Assembly (NCBI GenBank): GCA_035550715.1
Contig: DASZOP010000144.1
Location: forward strand, 1 to 5,047
DNA length: 5,047 bases
Direction: 5' to 3'
Origin: DASRVA01 sp035550715
Lineage (GTDB): Bacteria > Gemmatimonadota > Gemmatimonadetes > JACCXV01 > JAHWKZ01
Positions 1 through 5,047 of this stretch are shown here, one piece after another (the stretch's first letter is position 1; each line of letters opens with the position of its first letter). The position numbers and the translations under genes were made by a program. The notes beneath the pieces are model-generated. The model was given only the letters and a program-made list of their open reading frames with translations. It was not told where the DNA came from and did no database searches.

Positions 1-20
1 CCGTGATGCCGGTCAACGAA

Positions 21-1799
21 CTACGCGGTGGGAGGCGACGTCGCGGCCGGCGCGGGCGCCGCCGGGACCGACTCGTGGTAGGGGATCCGGAAGCGCATGA
101 CGGTTCCCTCGTCGAGATGGGATTCGGCCCAGATCCGCCCCCCGTGCATCTCGACCAGCTGCTTGCAGATCGCGAGGCCGAGTCCGACCCCCTGATAGGC
201 CCGGGTCTGTGACGGCTCCACCTGACGGAAGGCATCGAAGACCTCGGTCAGCTTTTCCTCGGGGATGCCGATGCCATGATCGGTGACGCGACCCTCCACC
301 TCGTCGTCGATCCGCTCCGCCTCGACGAAGATCTGGCCCTCCCGCGAGAACTTGATCGCGTTCTCCACCAGGTTCAGGAAGACGCGGTAGATCTTCTCGC
401 CGTCCATGTAGCACGGTTCGAGGCGCTCGTCGACGCGGCCCGTCACGCGCCGCATGCCGTCGCCCGTCAGGGGAGCGGCGGTGTCGACCACGCCTTCGAC
501 CAGGGTTCGCAGATCGACCTTCTCGTAGCGCAGGGTGGCGTGGCCTTCCTCGTGGCGGGCGAAGTCCAGCAGCCGGGAGATCATCTCCAGCAGGTGCTGG
601 CTGTTGCGGCTGATGTTGGAGAGCACCTTCCGCTGCGCTTCGTTCACCGGACCGCACATCTCGTACTCGAGGATCTCGGTGTTGGCGATGATGGAGGTCA
701 GTGGCGTCTTCAGCTCGTGGCTGGTGTTCGAGAGGAATTCGCTCTTGATCTCGTTGCTCCGCTCGAGTTCGCGGTTGATGTGCTGTAGCTCCTCGTTGAT
801 CTTGCGCACCTCGTCCTCGGCGCGGCGGCGGCCCGTCACGTCGATGAACTCGTACTTGACGGCCTGCCGGCCGCGCCACGGAACTGGATCGGCCACCACC
901 AGAACCGGGACGCGGGCTCCGCGCGCGTCGAGCAGGTCGATCTCCAGATTTCCCGCCGGTGTCCGGACGACGGACCCTCGACCATCCGGGGGCTCGGGGA
1001 TCCGGTCGCGGTGCTCGGGTGGCACGATCTTCCCCAGGTCCCCGTCGGAGAAATCGGCCTCCTTGCAGCCCGTCCGCTCGGCGAACGCCCGGTTGACGAA
1101 CGACACCCGGCCGTCCTGGAGGACCAGGATCATGTTCGGGTCGTCCTCGAACAGGGTCGCCGGATCGATCCGGTAGCCGGCGTAGCGCGTGCGCGCTTCC
1201 TCGACACCGAGGACGATCATGCCGGCTCCGAGAAACAGCCCCAGCCCGGTTTCGAGGATTTCCTGCCACGCCGCTTCCAGCCCGGGAGCGAAGATCCAGA
1301 TGGAGGCCGCCGCCAGCGGCGTCATCACGAGCGCGAGTCCGGCCACGCGCGCGCCGAGCGGAGCGAACTCGCGGACGTACCGGTCGACGGCCCACCCCGA
1401 GGCGATCCACAGGACGGCGAAGAAGGCGAGCGCCGCGCTCTGGATCGCGCTCGCCTCCGGGCGAACGCTCACCAGAACGGCGAAGACGGTCACGATGCCG
1501 CCCCCGATGGCGGCGCCCACCCGCATCGCGTGGCTGCGCCCGAGCCGTTCCGGACCGGCGGCCGACAGGGCCCCGAGGAGGAGGAGAGAGCTCGACACGA
1601 CCACCAGGCCCGCGTCCAGCCCGAGCCACCGGTCGTCCGCGACCCGGAACAGGCCGACGAGAGCGCGCACGACCAGAAAGGCCCACGCCAGCAGCCACAG
1701 CAGGTGGTGAGGCAGGCGATACTCGCGGTGCAGGTACAGGAAGACGATCGCCAGGGCGGCGAAGAAGGCGGCGGCGTGGAGGGTCGACCCCCAGCTCAT
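21..1799 (-). CDS. Seven-helix membrane PAS sensor histidine kinase
   Basis: 592-aa inner-membrane sensor kinase expected to autophosphorylate on His and pass phosphate to a response regulator, none of which is visible here. Seven hydrophobic segments lie at about residues 6-23, 33-51, 61-80, 94-112, 119-138, 150-171 and 180-200. A PAS/PAC domain follows at about 212-325 (starting near DPNMILVLQDGRVSFVN), then a charged coiled-coil linker at 325-352. The DHp helix carries the H-box SHELKTPLTS with phospho-acceptor H361. The HATPase domain shows the N-box LNLVENAIKF (N480), G1 DHGIGIP (D507), an F-box near FDAFRQV (521-527) and G2 GVGLGLAI (537-544). A Pro/Ala-rich tail of about 15 residues ends the protein. 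ATG 1799 is chosen because no GTG, TTG or CTG occurs in frame between it and the upstream TAG at 1884; no good Shine-Dalgarno precedes it. It lies 84 bases downstream of the LysW-like gene on the same strand, so cotranscription is possible. The kinase class is certain; the stimulus is unknown. Confidence 0.95.
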   Translation of the reverse strand: MSWGSTLHAAAFFAALAIVFLYLHREYRLPHHLLWLLAWAFLVVRALVGLFRVADDRWLGLDAGLVVVSSSLLLLGALSAAGPERLGRSHAMRVGAAIGGGIVTVFAVLVSVRPEASAIQSAALAFFAVLWIASGWAVDRYVREFAPLGARVAGLALVMTPLAAASIWIFAPGLEAAWQEILETGLGLFLGAGMIVLGVEEARTRYAGYRIDPATLFEDDPNMILVLQDGRVSFVNRAFAERTGCKEADFSDGDLGKIVPPEHRDRIPEPPDGRGSVVRTPAGNLEIDLLDARGARVPVLVVADPVPWRGRQAVKYEFIDVTGRRRAEDEVRKINEELQHINRELERSNEIKSEFLSNTSHELKTPLTSIIANTEILEYEMCGPVNEAQRKVLSNISRNSQHLLEMISRLLDFARHEEGHATLRYEKVDLRTLVEGVVDTAAPLTGDGMRRVTGRVDERLEPCYMDGEKIYRVFLNLVENAIKFSREGQIFVEAERIDDEVEGRVTDHGIGIPEEKLTEVFDAFRQVEPSQTRAYQGVGLGLAICKQLVEMHGGRIWAESHLDEGTVMRFRIPYHESVPAAPAPAATSPPTA

Positions 1800-1805
1800 G
1801 GGCGT

Positions 1806-1849
1806 CGCGCCGGACTCCGGGGGGCCACGCCGGGCGGGCGTCCGGCGCG
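1806..1849 (-). repeat. 10-bp perfect inverted repeat upstream of the kinase start
   Basis: CGCGCCGGAC (1806-1815) and its exact reverse complement GTCCGGCGCG (1840-1849) are separated by 24 bases. In minus-strand RNA this is a very GC-rich stem that begins 34 bases after the LysW-like stop and ends 6 bases before the kinase ATG, occupying the place where a Shine-Dalgarno would lie. No U-rich tract follows, so it is a poor intrinsic terminator. An mRNA structure limiting kinase translation, an mRNA 3'-end stabiliser or a protein-binding site are all possible. The repeat itself is directly seen; its role is inference, and GC-rich DNA produces such repeats by chance fairly often. Confidence 0.5.
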
Positions 1850-1883
1850 GAGCCTCAGGCGACTGGGAAGGTTTCGGCGGGCG

Positions 1884-2084
1884 CTAGTTCCACTCCTGCT
1901 CGTCGTAGTCATCGTAGGACTCTTCGAGGTCCTCCTCGTCCGACTCGATCGGCTCCAGTTCGAGCGGAGATGTGTTGATCACTTCCAGCTCCACACCGCA
2001 CTCGCCGCACTCGATGATCTCTCCCTCCTCGAACTCGAAGGGATCGCCTTCGATCTCGGCGTCGCATTCCGGGCAGTGCGCCAC
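1884..2084 (-). CDS. LysW-like zinc-ribbon small acidic protein, C-terminal Asn
   Basis: 66-aa protein resembling LysW, the amino-group carrier protein of the alpha-aminoadipate lysine (and related ornithine/arginine) pathway. In LysW the C-terminal Glu side chain is ligated to the substrate amino group by LysX-type ligases. Visible features are a CPEC motif (C4, C7) and a CGEC motif (C26, C29), together a likely zinc ribbon; the stretch CGVELEVI after the second pair, as in LysW; and a very acidic tail rich in Asp, Glu and Tyr. The tail ends DEQEWN, not the EDWGE-type ending, so the expected terminal Glu is replaced by Asn. GTG 2084 is chosen over the upstream ATG at 2120 because AGGAGGT lies 6 bases before it and because the ATG would overlap the -10 box. 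No lysX, lysZ, lysY, lysJ or lysK is in view. It could be a true carrier, a paralogue with another job, or just a zinc-ribbon protein of the same fold. The family resemblance is fairly secure; the function is not. Confidence 0.85.
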   Translation of the reverse strand: MAHCPECDAEIEGDPFEFEEGEIIECGECGVELEVINTSPLELEPIESDEEDLEESYDDYDEQEWN

Positions 2085-2090
2085 GCGTAC

Positions 2091-2097
2091 ACCTCCT
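2091..2097 (-). promoter_or_regulatory. Strong Shine-Dalgarno fixing the GTG start of the LysW-like gene
   Basis: The minus strand reads AGGAGGT, a near-complete anti-16S complement, followed by the 6-base spacer GTACGC and then GTG at 2084. It is by far the best ribosome-binding site in the window. It places the start at the GTG, which puts the first Cys at residue 4 as is usual for LysW proteins. Confidence 0.85.
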
Positions 2098-2119
2098 CTC
2101 CAGGTGGATCGGGGTGGCA

Positions 2120-2150
2120 ATTATAACATTCCCGGTCGCCGCGCTGTCCA
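2120..2150 (-). promoter_or_regulatory. Extended -10 promoter for the LysW-like gene
   Basis: On the minus strand TGTTATAAT (2128-2120) is a perfect consensus -10 box TATAAT (2125-2120) with the extended TGn element, standing out as an AT island in GC-rich DNA. A possible -35 box, TGGACA (2150-2145, one mismatch to TTGACA), lies 19 bases upstream, longer than the ideal 17. Extended -10 promoters tolerate a weak -35. Transcription would start near 2113, giving a leader of about 30 bases before the GTG start. The kinase gene could be read from the same promoter if the 84-base spacer does not terminate transcription. Use by a housekeeping sigma factor is inferred from the consensus. Confidence 0.7.
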
Positions 2151-2154
2151 GCGC
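2141..2154. promoter_or_regulatory. 14-bp palindrome over the -35 region, possible operator
   Basis: GCGCTG-TC-CAGCGC is a perfect inverted repeat with 6-base arms and a 2-base centre. It covers the -35 region of the promoter for the LysW-like gene, a normal place for a repressor site. It is directly visible, but the arms are GC-rich and short, so chance occurrence is possible. No regulator gene is present in the window to pair with it. Confidence 0.3.
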
Positions 2155-2191
2155 ACCCGTCATGTCCGGCCCTCTCTCCCGTCCCGGCGAA

Positions 2192-2217
2192 TGCAAGAAA
2201 TCGACCGCGCGGCGGTC
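2192..2217 (-). terminator. Probable intrinsic terminator of the E1-like gene
   Basis: Immediately after the TGA stop at 2219, the minus strand reads GACCGC-CGC-GCGGTC, a perfect 6-bp GC-rich stem with a 3-base loop (2217-2203). It is followed by GATTTCTTGCAT (2202-2191), moderately T-rich but without a clean T run. Its position fits a terminator separating the E1-like gene from the LysW-like gene, which has its own promoter 42 bases further on. The interrupted T tract lowers confidence. Confidence 0.45.
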
Positions 2218-2218
2218 C

Positions 2219-3256
2219 TCACGCCCCGACCACCCGGGCGACCAGGCTTCGCGCCTCCGCCTCGTCCGCGGTCCCCTCGACGATCGCCCGGCCGTCCCGG
2301 AAGACGCTCACCGTCCGGTCGCCGCGCCGAGCCCGGAGAAGGTGCTCGTTCAGCGTAACCTCCCACTCCGGTCGAAGCCGCCCGGCCAGCTCCGGAAGCC
2401 GGGGCCGCGGGGCGCCCTCGCCGGGCAGGAGCTGGATCGCCCGCCGACCGCAGAGCCGCGCGGCGCGTCCACCCCGCCGTCCCTCGAGCCACTCGTAGCT
2501 CCGCGCCCCGCAGACCGGGCAGTCCGGCCGGGGAGGGCCGGTCGCCACCGACGTCCAGCCGGTTTCCCACACGTCCAGCCGGAGGAGCGCCCGCGTGACC
2601 TTGTCCCGGGCCCCGAGGGCCAGCTTCAGGATCTCCGCGTTCTGGTGCCCTGCGACGACCGCGACGGCGGCCCCGAGGACGCCCGCCGTCTCGCAGGTCG
2701 GCAGCGAGCCCGGCGCCGGGGCGGTTTCGAACACGCACCGCAGGCACGCCGTCTCGCCGGGGAGAATGGGCATCACCAGACCGGCCGTGCCGACGACCGC
2801 GGCGTAGACCCAGGGCACGCCTTCCCGGACCGCCCAGTCGTTGACGAGGTAACGGGTCTCGAAGTTGTCGGTGCCGTCGGCCACGACGTCGGCTCCGCCC
2901 AGCAGGCCTGCCGCAGTACCCGGGTTCAGATCGTCCACGACGCCATCGATCCGGATCTCCGGGTTGATCGCCCGGAGCGCCCGCTCGGCAGCCAGCGCCT
3001 TGGGGAGCCCCTGCTCGGCGTCCCGATCGGTGAAGAGGACCTGCCGCTGGAGGTTGGACCGCTCCACGAAGTCGCGATCCAGGACGGTCAGACGGCCCAC
3101 GCCGGCCCGCGTCAGGAGCTCCGCCTGTAGCGAGCCCAGGGCGCCGCAGCCGACGACGACGACGTGCGTCCCGGCCAGCCGGGCCTGCCCGCCGGCTCCG
3201 ATCTCGGGCAGGATCGACTGGCGGACGTAGCGGATGTTCGGCGAGGGTTCGGTCAT
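2219..3256 (-). CDS. ThiF/MoeB/HesA-family E1-like adenylyltransferase
   Basis: 345-aa cytoplasmic E1-like enzyme expected to adenylate the C-terminal Gly-Gly of a ThiS- or MoaD-type sulfur carrier, activating it for thiamine or molybdopterin synthesis. Motifs in order: RQSILPEIG (12-20); nucleotide-binding GCGALGS (36-42); the LDRDFVERSNLQRQ motif (59-72) with the expected Asp and Arg residues; K86 within QGLPKA; DGTDN (127-131) with the Mg/ATP Asp D130; zinc-site pairs CLRC (171-174) and CPVC (246-249); and the catalytic-Cys region TCETAGVLG (C188). The C-terminal domain (about 269-345) ends in VFRDGRAIVEGTADEAEAR, recalling the tail of Bacillus-type ThiF proteins and unlike the rhodanese tail of MOCS3-type enzymes. 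The length fits those ThiF/MoeB proteins. ATG 3256 is used; its Shine-Dalgarno is weak. No ThiS, MoaD, thiG or moa gene lies in the window, so thiF versus moeB cannot be settled and no symbol is given. All key residues are intact, so the enzyme is probably active. Confidence 0.93.
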   Translation of the reverse strand: MTEPSPNIRYVRQSILPEIGAGGQARLAGTHVVVVGCGALGSLQAELLTRAGVGRLTVLDRDFVERSNLQRQVLFTDRDAEQGLPKALAAERALRAINPEIRIDGVVDDLNPGTAAGLLGGADVVADGTDNFETRYLVNDWAVREGVPWVYAAVVGTAGLVMPILPGETACLRCVFETAPAPGSLPTCETAGVLGAAVAVVAGHQNAEILKLALGARDKVTRALLRLDVWETGWTSVATGPPRPDCPVCGARSYEWLEGRRGGRAARLCGRRAIQLLPGEGAPRPRLPELAGRLRPEWEVTLNEHLLRARRGDRTVSVFRDGRAIVEGTADEAEARSLVARVVGA

Positions 3257-3358
3257 GGAACCAAACTACCCCGAGGCCCCTATATTCGTCTGCCCGCGAG
3301 CGCCTCGACACCCCTCCCGTGGGAACTCGCGCGAAACCTCGTTCCACGGATCTGCGAA
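3257..3358. promoter_or_regulatory. Divergent intergenic region between E1 and ketosynthase genes
   Basis: This 102-base gap separates two divergently transcribed genes and must hold promoters for both unless they are read from elsewhere. The main AT-rich patch is around TATATT (3281-3286), a plausible plus-strand -10 box for the ketosynthase that would give a leader of about 65 bases. No convincing -35 hexamer stands at the right distance on either strand, and I cannot locate the E1 promoter. No repeat or operator was evident. Confidence 0.3.
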
Positions 3359-4612
3359 TTGAGCGGACCACGCGTCGTGATCACCGGCATGGGGGCGGTG
3401 AGCCCCAACGGAATCGGCCGGCAGGCCTTCTGGCGGGCCTGCGCCGATGGCGGGAGCGGGACCGCCTCCATCACGCTCTTCGATCCCGCCGAACTGCCGT
3501 GCAGGGTCGCCGGCGAGGTGCGGGGCTTCGACGTCGAGGGGCACCTTCCGCCGAAGTCCCGACGTTACGGGATGCGCGTCGTGGCGATGGCGCTGGCGGC
3601 CGGGGCCGAGGCCTTTCGGGACTCCGGCCTCGATCCGGATCGGCTGGAAGAGGAGGAGCGGCGCCGGACGGGCGTCATCGTCGGAACCGGTTCGGCCGGA
3701 ATCGCCTTCGGCGAGGAGCAGTACCAGGTCTTCTTCCGCGATGGGTACCGGAAGGTGAGCCCGTACGCGATCGTCGCCACGTTCGTGGGGATGCTGTCGA
3801 GCGAGATCTCGATGGCCTTCAATCTGCGCGGGATGAGCCACGTGGTCTCCACCGGCTGCACCTCGGCGTCGGACGCGATGGGATACGCCCTCCAAGCGCT
3901 CCGTGCGGGGTGGGTCGATCGCGTGCTGACGGGGGGCGCCGAGGCGTGCATCGTTCCCGGGATCATGGCCGGCTTCTGTCGCATGGGAACGATGACGACA
4001 CGAAACGGCGATCCGTCGCGCGCCAGCCGCCCCTTCAATGCCGACCGTGACGGCTTCGTGATGGGCGAGGGCGCGTGGATGCTGGTCTTCGAGACGCTGG
4101 CGAGCGCCCGCCGCCGCGGGGCGCCGATCCTGGCCGAGGTGCTGGGGTACGGGACGACCTGCGACGCCTATCACCGGGTCCAGCCCGAACCGACGGGCGA
4201 GGAGGCCGGCCGCGCGATCGGGATGGCCCTCGCCGACGCCGGTCTCGGCCCGAACGCGATCGGGTACGTCAACCTCCACGGCACCGCGACCGAGCTCAAC
4301 GACCGGATCGAGTCGCGCGCCGTCCGGCTGGCCTTCGACGGCCACGCCGACCGGCTCGCCACCTCGGCCCTGAAGTCGATGATCGGGCACCCCCAGGGCG
4401 CCTGCGGGGCGGCCGGCATGGTCGAGACCGTCGAGGCGCTTCGCACGGGATGGATCCCCCCCACCGTGAATTACGAAAGGCCCGATCCGGCTTGCGATCT
4501 GGACTACGTTCCCAACGCAGGTCGGGAGGGGGACCTCGGGGCCGCGGTCGTGAACTGCATCGCGTTCGGGTCCAAGAACTCGGCGCTGGTCGTTGGGCGG
4601 TGGGGGGAGTGA
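3359..4612 (+). CDS. FabF-type (KAS II-like) beta-ketoacyl-ACP synthase
   Basis: 417-aa condensing enzyme of the thiolase fold, expected to condense an acyl-Cys thioester with malonyl-ACP in fatty-acid or polyketide-like synthesis. The N-terminus reads RVVITGMGAVSPNG. The Cys-His-His triad is present: STGCTSASDA with C167, NLHGTATELND with H307, and SMIGHPQGACG with K339 and H344. These sit within four residues of E. coli FabF numbering. FNADRDGFVMGEGAWML (227-241) is the usual family signature. The gate loop, GFGG in FabF, reads AFGS (402-405) within NCIAFGSKNSALVV. F403 keeps the gatekeeper Phe but the flanking glycines are changed. No ATG or GTG is in frame upstream of the conserved core, so the start is taken as TTG 3359, with GGA 8 bases before it. 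It is the only plus-strand gene, with no carrier protein, ketoreductase or chain-length factor in view. A role in secondary lipid or polyketide synthesis rather than housekeeping fabF is possible. The family call is certain; the exact role is open. Confidence 0.93.
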   Translation: MSGPRVVITGMGAVSPNGIGRQAFWRACADGGSGTASITLFDPAELPCRVAGEVRGFDVEGHLPPKSRRYGMRVVAMALAAGAEAFRDSGLDPDRLEEEERRRTGVIVGTGSAGIAFGEEQYQVFFRDGYRKVSPYAIVATFVGMLSSEISMAFNLRGMSHVVSTGCTSASDAMGYALQALRAGWVDRVLTGGAEACIVPGIMAGFCRMGTMTTRNGDPSRASRPFNADRDGFVMGEGAWMLVFETLASARRRGAPILAEVLGYGTTCDAYHRVQPEPTGEEAGRAIGMALADAGLGPNAIGYVNLHGTATELNDRIESRAVRLAFDGHADRLATSALKSMIGHPQGACGAAGMVETVEALRTGWIPPTVNYERPDPACDLDYVPNAGREGDLGAAVVNCIAFGSKNSALVVGRWGE

Positions 4613-4624
4613 TGGGGCGTTCGC

Positions 4625-4646
4625 GGGCGACTGTCGGCAGTCCCCT
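4625..4646. terminator. Weak hairpin between convergent genes
   Basis: GACTG-TCGG-CAGTC (4629-4642) forms a 5-bp stem with a 4-base loop. Beyond a C/C mismatch it extends by two G-C pairs and a G-T pair. It lies 13 bases after the ketosynthase stop, in the 75-base gap between convergent genes, where a terminator is expected. The plus-strand flank CTCTTCCG is only mildly pyrimidine-rich and lacks a T run, so it may act only with other factors or not at all. Confidence 0.25.
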
Positions 4647-4687
4647 CTTCCGCCCTCGGCCGGGCTTCTCGAACTTCGCAAAACTTC

Positions 4688-5047
4688 CTAGAAAGAGAAC
4701 GGGACGGGGACGAAGCAGCCGGCCAGGAGGGCCACGGCCAGCCAGCCGGCCAGCTTCCGCCTCGGATCCAGCTCGACCTGGGGGTCGAGGACGGGCGGGT
4801 GCTTGAGGCGGATGACGATCAGGATGAGCACCGCCCACACGTACCAGCCTTGCCACCACCACCCCATGCCGAGGAGCGCCAGGAAGAAGAGCCAGGCGAT
4901 CCGGTGCTGGGCCCGGCCGACCAGGGCGTACAGGACGTGGCCTCCGTCCAGCTGGCCGAGGGGCAGCATGTTGAGCGCGGTGACGAAGAACCCGATCCAG
5001 CCGGCGAAGGCGATCGAGTTCAGGTAGAGGTCGTGAGTCTCGGGGTG
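4688..5047 (-). CDS. Site-2 protease family (M50) membrane metalloprotease, 3' part
   Basis: The last 119 residues of an intramembrane zinc protease whose 5' part lies beyond the right edge; the frame is open to base 5047 (HPETHDLYLNSIAFAGWIG...). The defining second zinc motif is intact: NMLPLGQLDGGH, fitting NxxPxxxxDGG with the zinc-ligand Asp. The HExxH motif would lie in the missing part. Hydrophobic segments are IAFAGWIGFFVTAL before the motif, then WLFFLALLGMGWW, YVWAVLILIVIRL and, near the end, LAGWLAVALLAGCFVPVPF. The stretch HPPVLDP followed by the C-terminal FVPVPFSF is reminiscent of EGY-like site-2 proteases of plastids and bacteria, not RseP, and no PDZ domain is visible in this part. 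The ATG at 4969 is internal (Met of NMLPL) and not the start. Substrate is unknown; no sigma or anti-sigma gene is nearby. It converges with the ketosynthase, leaving a 75-base gap. Confidence 0.92.
   Translation of the reverse strand, partial: HPETHDLYLNSIAFAGWIGFFVTALNMLPLGQLDGGHVLYALVGRAQHRIAWLFFLALLGMGWWWQGWYVWAVLILIVIRLKHPPVLDPQVELDPRRKLAGWLAVALLAGCFVPVPFSF

Noticed and set aside
1..20. Possible terminator after the kinase stop
   Set aside because: Only 20 bases remain before the window edge and no stem or T run is visible in them.
13..1698. A 561-codon open frame on the minus strand inside the kinase gene
   Set aside because: It is a frame-shifted shadow of the kinase, composed almost wholly of Arg, Gly, Pro and Ala, as expected from out-of-frame reading of GC-rich codons. 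The kinase frame has all the catalytic motifs.
2085..2120. Upstream ATG (2120) as the start of the LysW-like gene
   Set aside because: It lies on the -10 box and would add 12 residues translated across the Shine-Dalgarno. GTG 2084 has AGGAGGT at ideal spacing and gives the family-like N-terminus.
1011..3130. Long plus-strand open frames (1011-2126 and 2114-3130) opposite the kinase, LysW-like and E1 genes
   Set aside because: These run antisense across several real genes and their control regions. Their low-complexity Arg/Pro/Gly content and lack of domains mark them as GC artefacts.
2160..3371. A 403-codon minus-strand frame overlapping the E1 gene
   Set aside because: It is an out-of-frame reading of the E1 gene, with no conserved motifs and extreme Arg/Gly content.
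3266..4681. A 471-codon open frame antisense to the ketosynthase
   Set aside because: It lacks any recognisable motif, has shadow-like composition, and the sense frame encodes an intact condensing enzyme with its triad.
4803..5027. A 74-codon plus-strand frame opposite the site-2 protease
   Set aside because: The minus-strand frame encodes the NxxPxxxxDGG motif and membrane helices; the plus frame has no motif.
1..5047. CRISPR array, tandem repeats, insertion-sequence ends, defence or prophage genes
   Set aside because: Reading both strands I saw no spaced direct repeats, transposase or integrase motifs, or defence domains. Each sizeable stretch is accounted for by ordinary genes.

Overview
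This is a high-GC (by eye about two thirds G+C), gene-dense bacterial chromosomal window with short intergenic gaps. I see no mobile element, CRISPR array, rRNA or tRNA. The gene set is a membrane sensor kinase, a LysW-type zinc-ribbon protein, a ThiF/MoeB-type E1 enzyme, a FabF-type ketosynthase and an EGY-like site-2 protease. It would fit an uncultured high-GC lineage such as Gemmatimonadota, Eisenbacteria, Acidobacteriota or a relative. That placement is inference from gene style only and is weak.

Layout. On the minus strand, reading right to left from 3256, come a ThiF/MoeB/HesA-family adenylyltransferase (3256-2219), a likely terminator, a strong extended -10 promoter with a 14-bp palindrome (2120-2154), and a 66-aa LysW-like protein (2084-1884) with an excellent Shine-Dalgarno sequence. 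An 84-base spacer holding a 10-bp perfect inverted repeat follows, and then a seven-helix PAS histidine kinase (1799-21). On the plus strand a FabF-like ketosynthase (3359-4612, probable TTG start) is transcribed divergently from the E1 gene across a gap of about 100 bases. It converges on the 3' part of a minus-strand M50 site-2 protease that runs off the right edge (4688-5047).

How the genes relate. There is no obvious single pathway. The kinase lacks a response regulator in view, the ketosynthase lacks an acyl carrier protein, the E1 lacks an evident ThiS/MoaD partner, and the LysW-like protein lacks LysX/LysZ/LysY/LysJ/LysK. The most unusual item is the LysW-like protein. It has two CxxC motifs and an acidic tail, but ends in -EQEWN rather than the -EDWGE type ending whose terminal Glu carries the substrate. 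It also sits in the same reading frame as the downstream kinase, with a single TAG and 28 open codons between them. Most of the rest looks like ordinary core or semi-core genome, and I do not claim a new system.
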